NCBI RefSeq assembly: GCF_004919085.1
Contig: NZ_STGL01000003.1
Location: forward strand, 682,001-746,000
Reading direction: 5' to 3'
DNA: 64,000 nucleotides
Source of the DNA: Nocardioides sp. GY 10127
GTDB taxonomy: Bacteria > Actinomycetota > Actinomycetes > Propionibacteriales > Nocardioidaceae
In this document: positions 37,044 through 44,705 of the stretch, in pieces
Position numbering within the stretch: the stretch's first letter is position 1
How the letters are laid out: each line of letters opens with the position of its first letter
Translations under genes and position numbers: made by a program
The notes under the pieces: model-generated
Told to the model about the DNA's origin: nothing
The model's database searches: none
Seen by the model: the letters and a program-made list of their open reading frames with translations, nothing else

Positions 37044-38506
37044 GCCGCGGACGCCGCCGCTCCGAGCGTGCCGACCGCGCCCCGCGCTCCCGTCGCCGGC
37101 TCCCCGGGGTGTCCGGGCCGCAGCACCCCAGCCCGGTGCCCTGCGGCGAGGACGTCGTGGTCGCGCCCGGCCCGCTCCTCCTGGCCGGCGTGCAGGAGGG
37201 GCCGGGCCTCGCGGTGCACCGCCGACGGCACGGGCTCCTGGTGCCGCACGAGGAGGGCTTCCCGGACGCCGAGGCCCTGGCCGTCCTGGCCGAGCAGGTG
37301 CGCCTGCGCGGACGCGGCGGCGCAGGCTTCCCGTTCGCCACCAAGCTGCGCCGGGTCGCCGAGCGCGGGGGTCGCCGGCGTCCGCCCGTGGTCGTCGTCA
37401 ACGCCGCCGAGGGCGAGCCGGCCAGCCACAAGGACGCCGCCCTCCTCCGCACGGTGCCCCACCTCGTCCTGGACGGGGCGGCGGCCGCCGCGCACGCCGT
37501 CGGCGCCCACGAGGTCCACGTGGTCGTGCCCGCCGAGCGTCACCGGGTCGTCACCGCGCTGGCCGCCGCGCTGGCCGAGCGCCGCGAGACCGGCGACCCG
37601 GCGGACGTCACCGCCGACGCCAGCCCGCTGCGCTGGCAGGTGCACGTGGCCGCGCCCCGGTTCGTCGCCGGCCAGGAGAGCGCCGTGCTCGAGCTCATCG
37701 CCGGTCGCGAGGGCCTGCCCGTGCACCGCCGCGAGCCCGCCGCCGTGCGCGGCGTGCGAGGCCGGCCCACCCTGTTGTCCAACGCCGAGACCTTCGCCCA
37801 CGTCGGGCTGCTGGCGCTGCACGGCGCGGAGCCGGCCCTGGCCCACGGCACCGCCGAGGAGCCCGGCACCACGCTCGTCACCACCGTCCTCGTCACGCAG
37901 GACGGGTGCGCCGACCCGGTCGTGCGCGAGGTGCCGTTCGGCACCTCGGTGGCCTCGCTGCTGCCCGTGCCCGGGGCCACGCCCGAGGTGGCGAGCGCCC
38001 CCGTGCCGGTACTGGTCGGCGGGTTCCACGGGGCCTGGCTGACCGCGGCCGAGGCCGCCGAGGCGACCGTGAGCAGCACCGACCTCGCCCGCTTCGGCGC
38101 CCACCTCGGCGCCGGCGTCCTGCTCGTGCCCGGCACCGGCGTGTGCCCGCTCGGCCTCACCGACCGCATCCTCGGTCACCTCGCCGAGCAGTCCGCGGGC
38201 CGCTGCGGCCCCTGCGTCCACGGGCTCGGCTCCCTGGCGACCGCGTTCGGCGAGGTCACCTCCGGGCGCGAGGTGCCGAGCGGACCGGTCGCCGAGCTCG
38301 CCGCCGTCGTCGTCGGCCGTGGCGCGTGCGCGCACCCCGACGGCACCTCACGCCTCGTGGTCTCCGCGCTCCAGGCGCTGGCCGACGAGATCGACGCCCA
38401 CTCCACCGGGAGCTGCCCGCCCGCCGAGTCGCGCCCCTTCTCCAGCCCGCGACCCGGCTCCCCCGGCAACCCGGGCGCCGGGGAGGAGCACCGATGGGCC
38501 TCCTGA
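37040..38506 (+). CDS. Cassette 1 NuoF-like flavoprotein (NADH dehydrogenase 51-kDa-like)
   Basis: Protein of 488 residues. FMN and NADH site motifs of complex I subunit F are present: RGRGGAGFPFATK and NAAEGEPASHKDA, then RGRPTLLSNAET, an SLBB-like region and a C-terminal iron-sulfur part. The Fe-S cysteines are altered: GVCPLG, AGRCGPCVHG and GRGACAHPDG replace the usual C-x2-C-x2-C...C. The second copy has the same pattern, so it is a family trait. No NuoE-like partner is nearby. Role inferred: oxidises NAD(P)H and passes electrons through its Fe-S cluster to the ferredoxin that follows. It starts inside the stop of the heme protein and overlaps the ferredoxin by 13 bases. Confidence 0.88.
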   Translation: MSRGRRRSERADRAPRSRRRLPGVSGPQHPSPVPCGEDVVVAPGPLLLAGVQEGPGLAVHRRRHGLLVPHEEGFPDAEALAVLAEQVRLRGRGGAGFPFATKLRRVAERGGRRRPPVVVVNAAEGEPASHKDAALLRTVPHLVLDGAAAAAHAVGAHEVHVVVPAERHRVVTALAAALAERRETGDPADVTADASPLRWQVHVAAPRFVAGQESAVLELIAGREGLPVHRREPAAVRGVRGRPTLLSNAETFAHVGLLALHGAEPALAHGTAEEPGTTLVTTVLVTQDGCADPVVREVPFGTSVASLLPVPGATPEVASAPVPVLVGGFHGAWLTAAEAAEATVSSTDLARFGAHLGAGVLLVPGTGVCPLGLTDRILGHLAEQSAGRCGPCVHGLGSLATAFGEVTSGREVPSGPVAELAAVVVGRGACAHPDGTSRLVVSALQALADEIDAHSTGSCPPAESRPFSSPRPGSPGNPGAGEEHRWAS

Positions 38507-38724
38507 ACCGCCGTGCCCAACGCGGGGGCGTCACGCTCGAGGTGGACTTCTCGTCGTGCCGCGCCGCCGGACTGTGCCACGAGCTGCTGCCGGAGGTCAT
38601 CGGGCTGGACGTGTGGGGCTACCCCGTCGTCGACGGCGCCCCGGTCCCGCCCGATCGGGTCCGCGAGGCGCGGGCCGCCGCGCGCGCCTGCCCGCGGCTG
38701 GCCCTGCGGGTCGTCGAGGCCTGA
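38494..38724 (+). CDS. Cassette 1 three-cysteine ferredoxin
   Basis: Protein of 76 residues with GGAG upstream of its ATG. Cysteines at 22, 28 and 66 are arranged C-x5-C ... C-P (SCRAAGLCHELLPEV, ARACPRLALRV), the pattern of small single-cluster ferredoxins with a 3Fe-4S centre as used by actinobacterial P450s. Here it ends an operon with a NuoF-like flavoprotein and a heme membrane protein, so I infer that it shuttles electrons between them. The gene overlaps the end of the NuoF-like gene. Confidence 0.88.
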   Translation: MGLLNRRAQRGGVTLEVDFSSCRAAGLCHELLPEVIGLDVWGYPVVDGAPVPPDRVREARAAARACPRLALRVVEA

Positions 38725-38757
38725 GCGCCTCCGCCCGTCGGGCTCATGTCGCGGCGA

Positions 38758-39504
38758 TCAGCCGGTCTCCACGGAGAACTGCGGGGTGCCCCCAGAGCAG
38801 CTCGCCCGGACCCGTGCCTCGCCCTCGGCCTCGCCCGTCCGCTCGAACTCGACCTCCACCCGCTCCGGGCCCGTGTCGTCGACCTGCGCCGACCACCCCG
38901 ATGCCGGCGACGCACCGACCAGCGAGGCGGAGGCGCCCGTGCAGCGCACCGTCACCGTCCCGGCCGTGCCCGACCACGTCCGCTGCACCGACGTCGTCGA
39001 CGTGCCGGCGCTGCTGCTCGACCCGCTGCCGGACCCACTGCCGGACCCGCTGCCGGACCCGCCGGACCCGCTGCCGGAGCCGCTGCCTGAACCCGAGCCC
39101 GAGCCGCTGGTGGAGGTGCCGGAGGCGGCCGACGCGCTGCGGGTCGCGGTGGCCGTGCCGCCGGGGCCCGAGCCGGAGCCGGAGCCCGCTGACGTGCTGG
39201 CCGCGGCGGTGGGCGCGGGCGTGGGCGAGGCGGTCGCTCCCGGACGTCGGGAGGCAGTCGGTCGGCGGGACGGCCGGGGCTTCGCCGACCTCGTCAGGCT
39301 CGCCCCCGCGGCGACCGTCGGCCCCTCGGACCCGGCTGCCGCCCCACCGGACCCCGCGCTGCCGCCCACGGCTGACGGCGCGTCCACGGAGCTCAGCACG
39401 CCATCACCCGCGCGGGAGATGACGCCCCAGACCAAGCCGGACCCGAACGCGACCACGAGCAGCCAGATCGCGACGAGTCCGACGACCCTGCCTCGGAACC
39501 TCAC
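38758..39504 (-). CDS. Membrane-anchored (SG)n-linker protein with C-terminal two-Cys domain
   Basis: Protein of 248 residues from a GTG at 39504. It has one N-terminal membrane anchor (VVGLVAIWLLVVAFGSGLVWG), a long extracytoplasmic Ser/Gly/Pro chain with a nearly pure SG repeat, then a compact domain of about 75 residues (TWSGTAGTVTVRCTGASASL, GWSAQVDDTG, VEVEFE, VRASCSGG) with two Cys likely to form a disulfide. The domain looks beta-sandwich-like and sits at the end of the tether, as if reaching into or through the wall. It lies between the ferredoxin and the two-component system and starts 35 bp from the response regulator on the opposite strand. A sensory accessory or target of that system is plausible; unproven. 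Confidence 0.72.
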   Translation of the reverse strand: MRFRGRVVGLVAIWLLVVAFGSGLVWGVISRAGDGVLSSVDAPSAVGGSAGSGGAAAGSEGPTVAAGASLTRSAKPRPSRRPTASRRPGATASPTPAPTAAASTSAGSGSGSGPGGTATATRSASAASGTSTSGSGSGSGSGSGSGSGGSGSGSGSGSGSGSSSSAGTSTTSVQRTWSGTAGTVTVRCTGASASLVGASPASGWSAQVDDTGPERVEVEFERTGEAEGEARVRASCSGGTPQFSVETG

Positions 39505-39539
39505 GGGCTGATCCTGTCCTGGGCGCTAGGTTGCCGTCC

Positions 39540-40298
39540 ATGACGAGCATCCTCCTGGTGGAGGACGACGAGGCGATCCGCACCGCGGTCACGCGTGGCC
39601 TGCGCGAGCGCGGTCTGGCGGTGGCCTCGGCCCCGACCGGTCTGGCGGGGCTGGAGCACGTGCTGCGCGAGCACCCGGACGTCGTCCTGCTGGACCTCGG
39701 CCTGCCCGACGTCGACGGCCTCACCCTGCTCTCCATGATCCGCGCGGCCAGCCAGGTGCCCGTGATCGTGCTGACCGCGCAGGACGACGACCCCACGATG
39801 GTCCGGGCGCTCGACGGCGGGGCGGACGACTACGTGGTCAAGCCCTTCGGCACCGACCAGGTGGCCGCCCGCATCCGCGCAGTGCTGCGGCGCGGCGGGG
39901 GCCCGTCGGCTCCGGCCGCTCCGGCCGCGCTCCGGGTGGGCGGCCTCGTCATCGCCGAGGGCGCCCGCACCGTCACGCTCGACGGACGTCCGGTGGAGCT
40001 GGCCCGCAAGGAGTTCGACGTCCTCCTGCTGCTGGCCCAGCGCCGGGGCCAGGTGGTGACCAAGCGCGAGCTGCTGGCGGAGGTGTGGCAGCAGGCGTAC
40101 GGCGGCAGCGACCGCACGGTGGACGTCCACCTCTCCTGGCTGCGCCGCAAGCTCGGCGAGACCGCGGCCGAACCGCGGTACCTCCACAGCGTGCGCGGCG
40201 TCGGCGTGCGCCTGGTCGACCCCGCCGACCAGGTCGACCGAGGTGACCAGGGTGAGGAGCCCACCCCGGAGCAGGAAGCGGGCGGGGACGCGGGCTGA
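39540..40298 (+). CDS. OmpR-family response regulator
   Basis: Protein of 252 residues from the ATG at 39540; three in-frame upstream codons (TTG start) are ignored. The receiver domain has the acidic pair VEDDE, phospho-acceptor Asp52 in LLDLGLPDVDG, and the Thr and Lys of VLTAQ and VVKPF. The C-terminal winged helix is of the OmpR/PhoB type (VELARKEFDVLLLL, DRTVDVHLSWLRRKL, VRGVGVRL). It is followed directly by the sensor kinase (TGATG overlap). Because it sits between two paralogous redox cassettes it is the obvious candidate regulator of both. Confidence 0.95.
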   Translation: MTSILLVEDDEAIRTAVTRGLRERGLAVASAPTGLAGLEHVLREHPDVVLLDLGLPDVDGLTLLSMIRAASQVPVIVLTAQDDDPTMVRALDGGADDYVVKPFGTDQVAARIRAVLRRGGGPSAPAAPAALRVGGLVIAEGARTVTLDGRPVELARKEFDVLLLLAQRRGQVVTKRELLAEVWQQAYGGSDRTVDVHLSWLRRKLGETAAEPRYLHSVRGVGVRLVDPADQVDRGDQGEEPTPEQEAGGDAG

Positions 40299-41599
40299 TG
40301 CGACGTCGGATCTCATGGCTGGTCGTCGCGACCACGTCGGCGGTGGTCGTCTCGTTCGTCGTGCCGCTGTGCCTGCTCGTGGCCACGCTCGCCGAGGACC
40401 GTGGCGTGGCCGCCGCCGAGCAGGAGGCTCGCAACGTGGCCCTGCTGCTGCCGACCCTGGACGACGACACCCAGGTCGCCGAGATGCTGGGCGGCCTGGC
40501 CGCCGACGGACCCACCACGAGCGTCCTCACGGCGAGCGGGACGCAGCTCGGCGGGGGCGCGACGATGACCGGCGCGGAGGTCGAGCGCGCGCTCGCCGGG
40601 GCCGCTTTCCGGGTCCAGGACGACGCCGGCGTCCGGGTCTACCAGCCGGTGCTCACGACCGACGGCACGAGCGTCGTGCGCACCACGGTGACCACCGAGC
40701 AGCTGCACCAGGGGGTGACGCAGGCCTGGATCGGCATCGTGAGCCTGGGGCTGCTGCTGATGGCGGCCTCGGTCGCGATCGCGATGCGGCTCGGCCGGCG
40801 GATCAGTCGGCCGCTGCTGTCGGTGGCGACGACGGCCCACCGGCTGCGCGAGGGCGACCTGTCCGCCCGGGCGGAGGTCGTCGGCACCGAGGAGACACAG
40901 GAGCTCGCCCGCGCGCTCAACGGGCTCGCGGAACGCACCACCGAGCTGCTGGCCCACGAGCGGGCCGCCGTCGGCGACCTCTCCCACCGGCTGCGGACGC
41001 CCGTGACCGCGCTCCGCCTCGATGCCGAGCAGGTCGCGGACCCGGAGCTGGCCGACCGGTTGCAGGAGCACATCGCCGTCCTCCAGCGCGGGATCGACGC
41101 GGTGGTCGCCGAGGCCCGGCGACCGGTGCGGACCGACCTTGCCGCCCGGTGCGACGCGGTCTCGGTTGTGCGCGAGCGGCTCGCCTTCTGGGGGCCCCTG
41201 GCCGAGGACCAAGCGCGTCCCCTCGACGTCACGCTGCCCGACGGCACGCTGGCCGACGTGAAGCTGCCCGGCGTCAAGCTGTGGGTGCCCTTGCCCGTCG
41301 ACGACCTGCGCGACCTGCTGGACGTGCTGCTCGACAACGTCTTCGCCCACACCCCCGACGGCACGGCCCTCCGCGTCGCGGTGAGCAGCGCGGTGGAGCC
41401 GGGCGGGGGCGAGGCCGTTCGGATCGAGGTCGCGGACGACGGGCCGGGGTTCTCCCCCGTGCGGGAGGAGCGCCCCGGCAGCACCGGCCTCGGGCTCGAT
41501 CTCGCCGGCCGGACGGCCGCGTCGGTCGGCGGCCGCCTGGTCCGGCTGCCCGGCCCGGGCGCGGTGGTGCACGTCGTGCTCCCCCGCCTCCCGGGCTGA
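40298..41599 (+). CDS. Sensor histidine kinase
   Basis: Protein of 433 residues. Two membrane helices (residues about 7-30 and 145-165) enclose an extracytoplasmic sensor region of about 110 residues with no recognised ligand-binding motif. A HAMP linker (RRISRPLLSVATTAHRL) leads to the H-box DLSHRLRTPVTALRLDA with the phospho-His at about 230, then the catalytic domain (N LLDVLLDNVFAH, G1 VADDGPGF, G2 GSTGLGLDLA). It pairs with the response regulator, overlapping its stop by one base. The signal could be redox state or the wall, given the neighbouring cassettes; this is inference. Confidence 0.95.
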   Translation: MRRRISWLVVATTSAVVVSFVVPLCLLVATLAEDRGVAAAEQEARNVALLLPTLDDDTQVAEMLGGLAADGPTTSVLTASGTQLGGGATMTGAEVERALAGAAFRVQDDAGVRVYQPVLTTDGTSVVRTTVTTEQLHQGVTQAWIGIVSLGLLLMAASVAIAMRLGRRISRPLLSVATTAHRLREGDLSARAEVVGTEETQELARALNGLAERTTELLAHERAAVGDLSHRLRTPVTALRLDAEQVADPELADRLQEHIAVLQRGIDAVVAEARRPVRTDLAARCDAVSVVRERLAFWGPLAEDQARPLDVTLPDGTLADVKLPGVKLWVPLPVDDLRDLLDVLLDNVFAHTPDGTALRVAVSSAVEPGGGEAVRIEVADDGPGFSPVREERPGSTGLGLDLAGRTAASVGGRLVRLPGPGAVVHVVLPRLPG

Positions 41600-41624
41600 G
41601 CCGGTCCGCGAGGCGACGCCGAGG

Positions 41625-42356
41625 TCAGTCGTCGTCACCCTCGTCCTCGTCGGAGTCGTCGGAGTCGTCGGAGACGTCGGAGACGTCGCCGGAGTGGCCC
41701 GAGTCGTCGTCGGCCTCGTCCTGGCTGTCGTCGTCGGAGTCGTCGCCGCTGTCGTCGCCGCCCGTGCGGCCGCCGTGGTCGTCGCCGGCCGGGTCGTCGG
41801 AGCCACCGGAGCGCGTGCCGCCGTGGTCGTCGCCAGCGTCGTGGCCGGCGTCGTGGCCGGAGTCGTCGACCGAGTCGTCCGCCGAGTCGTCGGTCGAGTG
41901 ACCCGTGGAGCCGGTGGAGTGGTCGTCGCCGGCGGGGTCGTCGCTGCCCCCGCCCGACGTACCGGTCGAGGAGCCGCCGGCCGAGGAGCCGGAGCGGGCC
42001 ACCGCGACGCCCGCCGCGGCCGCGGGCGGGACGACGACGGTACGGACGACGTCCTTCACGCAGACCCCGTGCTCGAGCTCGTGGCCGCGTGGACAGGGTC
42101 GGAAGCGGACGACGGTGCGCACGTCCTGCTCGCCGGCGCGGTCACCGGCGGCACCCGCAGCCGGTGCGGCCGCCGCGGAGGAGGCGGACGTCGACGTGGC
42201 GGACGAGCCGGCGACGGCCTGCTCCCCGGCCGTGGCGCGGTAGGCGACGACGGCGCCGGCGAGGCCGACGCCGGTGGTCAGGACGACGACGGAGGTGGTG
42301 GCGAGCCGCAGCCGCCGGGCGAGGCCACCGAGGTGGCGGGTGATCTGGGAGGTCAT
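41625..42356 (-). CDS. Cassette 2 protein A: single-span protein with PCP...GVC motif and Asp/Ser/His-rich tail
   Basis: Protein of 243 residues from the ATG at 42356. A short basic cytosolic start, one membrane helix (TTSVVVLTTGVGLAGAVVAY), then FRPCPRGHELEHGVCVKDV followed by VRTVVVPPAAAAG, which matches the cassette 1 protein. The last 110 residues are extremely acidic (repeats of DD, DDS, DDH, GHDAGHDAGDD), like calcium- or metal-binding Ser-Asp repeats, and quite unlike the Pro/Thr tail of the first copy. It begins on one side of a 16-bp inverted repeat with protein B on the other. Function unknown; an outside electron acceptor or metal-binding partner is conceivable. Confidence 0.72.
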   Translation of the reverse strand: MTSQITRHLGGLARRLRLATTSVVVLTTGVGLAGAVVAYRATAGEQAVAGSSATSTSASSAAAAPAAGAAGDRAGEQDVRTVVRFRPCPRGHELEHGVCVKDVVRTVVVPPAAAAGVAVARSGSSAGGSSTGTSGGGSDDPAGDDHSTGSTGHSTDDSADDSVDDSGHDAGHDAGDDHGGTRSGGSDDPAGDDHGGRTGGDDSGDDSDDDSQDEADDDSGHSGDVSDVSDDSDDSDEDEGDDD

Positions 42357-42403
42357 GGCCGCAGCCTGCGTGGCGGGGCGTCAGGCGCACCTCGCGCGGA
42401 CCC

Positions 42404-42439
42404 TAAGTCCAGGTCAAGGAATCCCTTGACCTGGACTTA
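42404..42439. promoter_or_regulatory. Perfect 16-bp inverted repeat between divergent A2 and B2 genes
   Basis: TAAGTCCAGGTCAAGG (42404-42419) and its exact reverse complement (42424-42439) are separated by four bases. Each arm ends 47 bases from the start codon of the gene on its side (42356 and 42487), so the site is exactly central. This symmetry suggests a shared operator or two back-to-back promoter elements (TTGACC is in each arm) rather than a terminator. The matching intergenic region of cassette 1 has a different inverted repeat (GTCCTGCCC at 34331 and GGGCAGGAC at 34372). Confidence 0.7.
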
Positions 42440-42486
42440 TCAACGGCATGAGGACGTCTTGGCGCGCCCCCACCCACGCTGGCGCC

Positions 42487-43125
42487 ATGCCTTGGACCCC
42501 CCACCACCGCGACCGCTACCGCCTCGCGGTCACCGTGCTCACCGGCCTCGCCTCCGCCGGCGTGCTCGTGGGCACCGGCGCGCTCGCAGGCGCCGCCGCC
42601 CAGCAGCACCAGGACGAGCAGCAGGACCGGCCGGCACCGTCCGACGACCCGACGTCCGGCACCCCCCGAACGAAGGACCGCGCGAAGGACCGCGCCAAGG
42701 ACCGGGCCAAGGACCGGGCCAAGGACCGGGCTGACGAGCACGCGAACGAGCGGCGGAGCAGGCGCGAGGGCGAGCGGGAGACCCGCCAGGAGGGCCGGAG
42801 GGAGAGTGTGGAGGACCGCGGCCGCGTGCAGGTCGTGTGGCGCCGCCACCCCACCCGGACCCGCGTGACCACCCGGTACGTCACCGCCGCAGGCGCGGGC
42901 GGCAGCACGGTGGTCACCCCGGCAGCGCCCGGCACCTCCGGGTCCGGCACCTCCGGGTCCGGCTCCTCCGGCTCCAGCTCCTCCGGGTCAACGGAATCCG
43001 GGTCCGCGGGCAGCTCGGGCGGCTCCGCCCCGGCGCCCGCACCTGCCCCCGCTCCTGCCCCGGCGCCGGCCCCCGCTCCCGCACCGGCTCCCGCGCCGCC
43101 CCCGCCGACGACGAGCGGCTCGTGA
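42487..43125 (+). CDS. Cassette 2 protein B: membrane-anchored KDRA-repeat and Ala-Pro-rich protein
   Basis: Protein of 212 residues. I chose ATG 42487 over 42448 because the N-terminus MPWTPHHRDRYRLAV then aligns without gaps with MTYSSATRDRFRVLV of the first copy. One membrane helix is followed by a charged helix with a KDRA repeat encoded by a 12-bp DNA repeat, then HPTRTRVTTRYVTAAG, a Ser/Gly linker and an Ala-Pro repeat that ends PPPTTSGS. The charged repeat may form a rigid single alpha-helix. It overlaps the apbE start as GTGA inside a stretch of DNA nearly identical to that of cassette 1. Confidence 0.72.
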   Translation: MPWTPHHRDRYRLAVTVLTGLASAGVLVGTGALAGAAAQQHQDEQQDRPAPSDDPTSGTPRTKDRAKDRAKDRAKDRAKDRADEHANERRSRREGERETRQEGRRESVEDRGRVQVVWRRHPTRTRVTTRYVTAAGAGGSTVVTPAAPGTSGSGTSGSGSSGSSSSGSTESGSAGSSGGSAPAPAPAPAPAPAPAPAPAPAPAPPPPTTSGS

Positions 43126-44054
43126 CCGGGCACGCGCGCTGGTCGGCGCTGGGCTGCGGTGTGCACCTCGTCGTCCTGGACGATCGAGAGCTGGCGGCGG
43201 CTCGACGACTCGTGGAGCAGGTGCTCCGCGACGTGGACGAGGTCGCCAGCAGGTTCCGGGCCGACAGCGACCTGTCCCGCGCCAACGCGGCCGCGGGCCG
43301 GTGGGTGCCCGTCGACCCGCTGCTCGTGGCCGCCACCCAGGTCGCGGTCGAGGCGGCCCGGCTCACCGACGGGCTCGTCCACCCCCTGCTCGGCCGGCCC
43401 CTGGCCGAGCTCGGGTATGACGCCGACCTGGGCGTCGTCCGGGCCCGCCCCGACGGGCACGTCACCCTCCTGCCCCACCGCGACCGACCGAGCCCGCCCC
43501 CGCTCCTGTCGTACGAGGAGATCGGCCTCGACCAGGACGGGGCGCTGAGGGTCCCGTCGGGCACGGCTCTCGACCTCGGGGCGACGGGCAAGGCCTGGTG
43601 CGCCGACCTCGCCGCCTCGGCGTTCGCGTCGGCGGGGCTCGGCCCGGCCGTCGTGTCCGTGGGCGGCGACGTCCGCGTGCACGGGGAGCGGGCGTTCGAG
43701 GTCGCCGTGGCGGAGGCGCCGGACGGCCCGCCCGAGGACGCGCTCGGCCTGGCCGACGGCGGGCTCGCGACGTCCACCACGACCGTGCGTCGCTGGCGCC
43801 TCGGCGGCGTCGAGCGGCACCACCTGCTGGACCCGCGCTCGGGGCTGCCGGTGTCCGGGCCGTGGCGGACGGCCACGGTCGCGGCTCCGACGGCGGTCGC
43901 GGCCAACACCGCCACCACCGCCGCGCTCGTGCTCGGTGCGGACGCGGCCCCCTGGCTGACCGCACGGCCCCACCTGGCCGTGGCGGCCCGGCTCGTGGGG
44001 CACGACGGCCAGGTCCACCGCCTCGGCTCGTGGCCGCGCGAGGTCGCGGCCTGA
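43122..44054 (+). CDS. apbE: Cassette 2 FAD:protein FMN transferase (ApbE), cytosolic form
   Basis: Protein of 310 residues from the GTG at 43122, which overlaps the stop of protein B. Motifs: ALDLGATGKAWCADL, VVSVGGDVRVHG and HHLLDPRSGLP. The late Asp is again Asn (VAANTATTAALVLG). There is no signal peptide; in contrast to cassette 1 the protein begins directly with the catalytic domain (ARWSALGCGVHLVV). It should transfer FMN to a Ser/Thr of an unidentified target. A 63-bp gap separates it from the heme protein gene, unlike the overlap in cassette 1. Confidence 0.9.
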   Translation: MTGHARWSALGCGVHLVVLDDRELAAARRLVEQVLRDVDEVASRFRADSDLSRANAAAGRWVPVDPLLVAATQVAVEAARLTDGLVHPLLGRPLAELGYDADLGVVRARPDGHVTLLPHRDRPSPPPLLSYEEIGLDQDGALRVPSGTALDLGATGKAWCADLAASAFASAGLGPAVVSVGGDVRVHGERAFEVAVAEAPDGPPEDALGLADGGLATSTTTVRRWRLGGVERHHLLDPRSGLPVSGPWRTATVAAPTAVAANTATTAALVLGADAAPWLTARPHLAVAARLVGHDGQVHRLGSWPREVAA

Positions 44055-44117
44055 GTACGCCCCTCCCGAGCCCCCTCTCCCCGAGACCCCCACCACCCCT
44101 CCGGATCGGACACCCCC

Positions 44118-44705
44118 ATGGACCCCACCCTCCTCTGGTACCTCGACCGCAGCACCGGGCTGCTGCTCGTGCTGCTCCTCGGCGCGGTCACCGCGCTCGG
44201 CGTCCTCACCTCGGGCGGCCGGCCCGCCGGGAGGCTCCCCCGGTTCGCCACGCAGGCGCTGCACCGCAACCTCGCGCTGGTCTCGCTGGCGCTCCTGGCG
44301 GCGCACGTGCTCCTCGCCGTCGCGCACGAGTACGTGGACATCCGGCTCGTGGACGCCGTGCTGCCGGGCGTCGCCAGGTGGGAACCGCTCTGGCTGGGGC
44401 TGGGGACGATCGCGACGGACCTGATCCTCGTCGTCGCCGTCACCTCCGGGCTGCGGGCGCGGCTGGGCGGGCGGTCGTGGCGAGCGGTCCACCTGTCCGC
44501 CTACGCCGCCTGGCTGCTGGGCACCCTGCACGGGCTGGGGATCGGCACCGACCTCGGGTGGTCGTCCCTGACCGCTCCCTCGTGGGCCCAGGCGCCGTTC
44601 CTCGTCGGCGTCGCCCTCGTGGTCGCGGCCGTCGGCGTCCGGGTCGTCCGGCGGCCGGCCGGCGACGTCCTCGACCCCACCCCCACCGCGGGAGCCCTGC
44701 GATGA
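44118..44705 (+). CDS. Cassette 2 ferric-reductase-like heme membrane protein
   Basis: Protein of 195 residues with about six membrane helices. Conserved His positions match the first copy: LHRN, AAHVLLAVAHEY, AVHLSAY and LHGLGIGTD, consistent with two heme b groups. The cytosolic C-terminal Pro/Ala/Gly tail of copy 1 is missing. It overlaps the NuoF-like gene by four bases. Same inferred role: carries electrons from cytosolic ferredoxin across the membrane. Confidence 0.9.
   Translation: MDPTLLWYLDRSTGLLLVLLLGAVTALGVLTSGGRPAGRLPRFATQALHRNLALVSLALLAAHVLLAVAHEYVDIRLVDAVLPGVARWEPLWLGLGTIATDLILVVAVTSGLRARLGGRSWRAVHLSAYAAWLLGTLHGLGIGTDLGWSSLTAPSWAQAPFLVGVALVVAAVGVRVVRRPAGDVLDPTPTAGALR

Noticed and set aside
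38700..38760. Transcription terminator between the cassette 1 ferredoxin and the convergent SG-linker gene
   Set aside because: The 33-bp gap has no convincing hairpin.
42404..42439. Terminator for the two genes starting there
   Set aside because: The repeat lies between two divergent start codons, not after stops, so an operator is more sensible.
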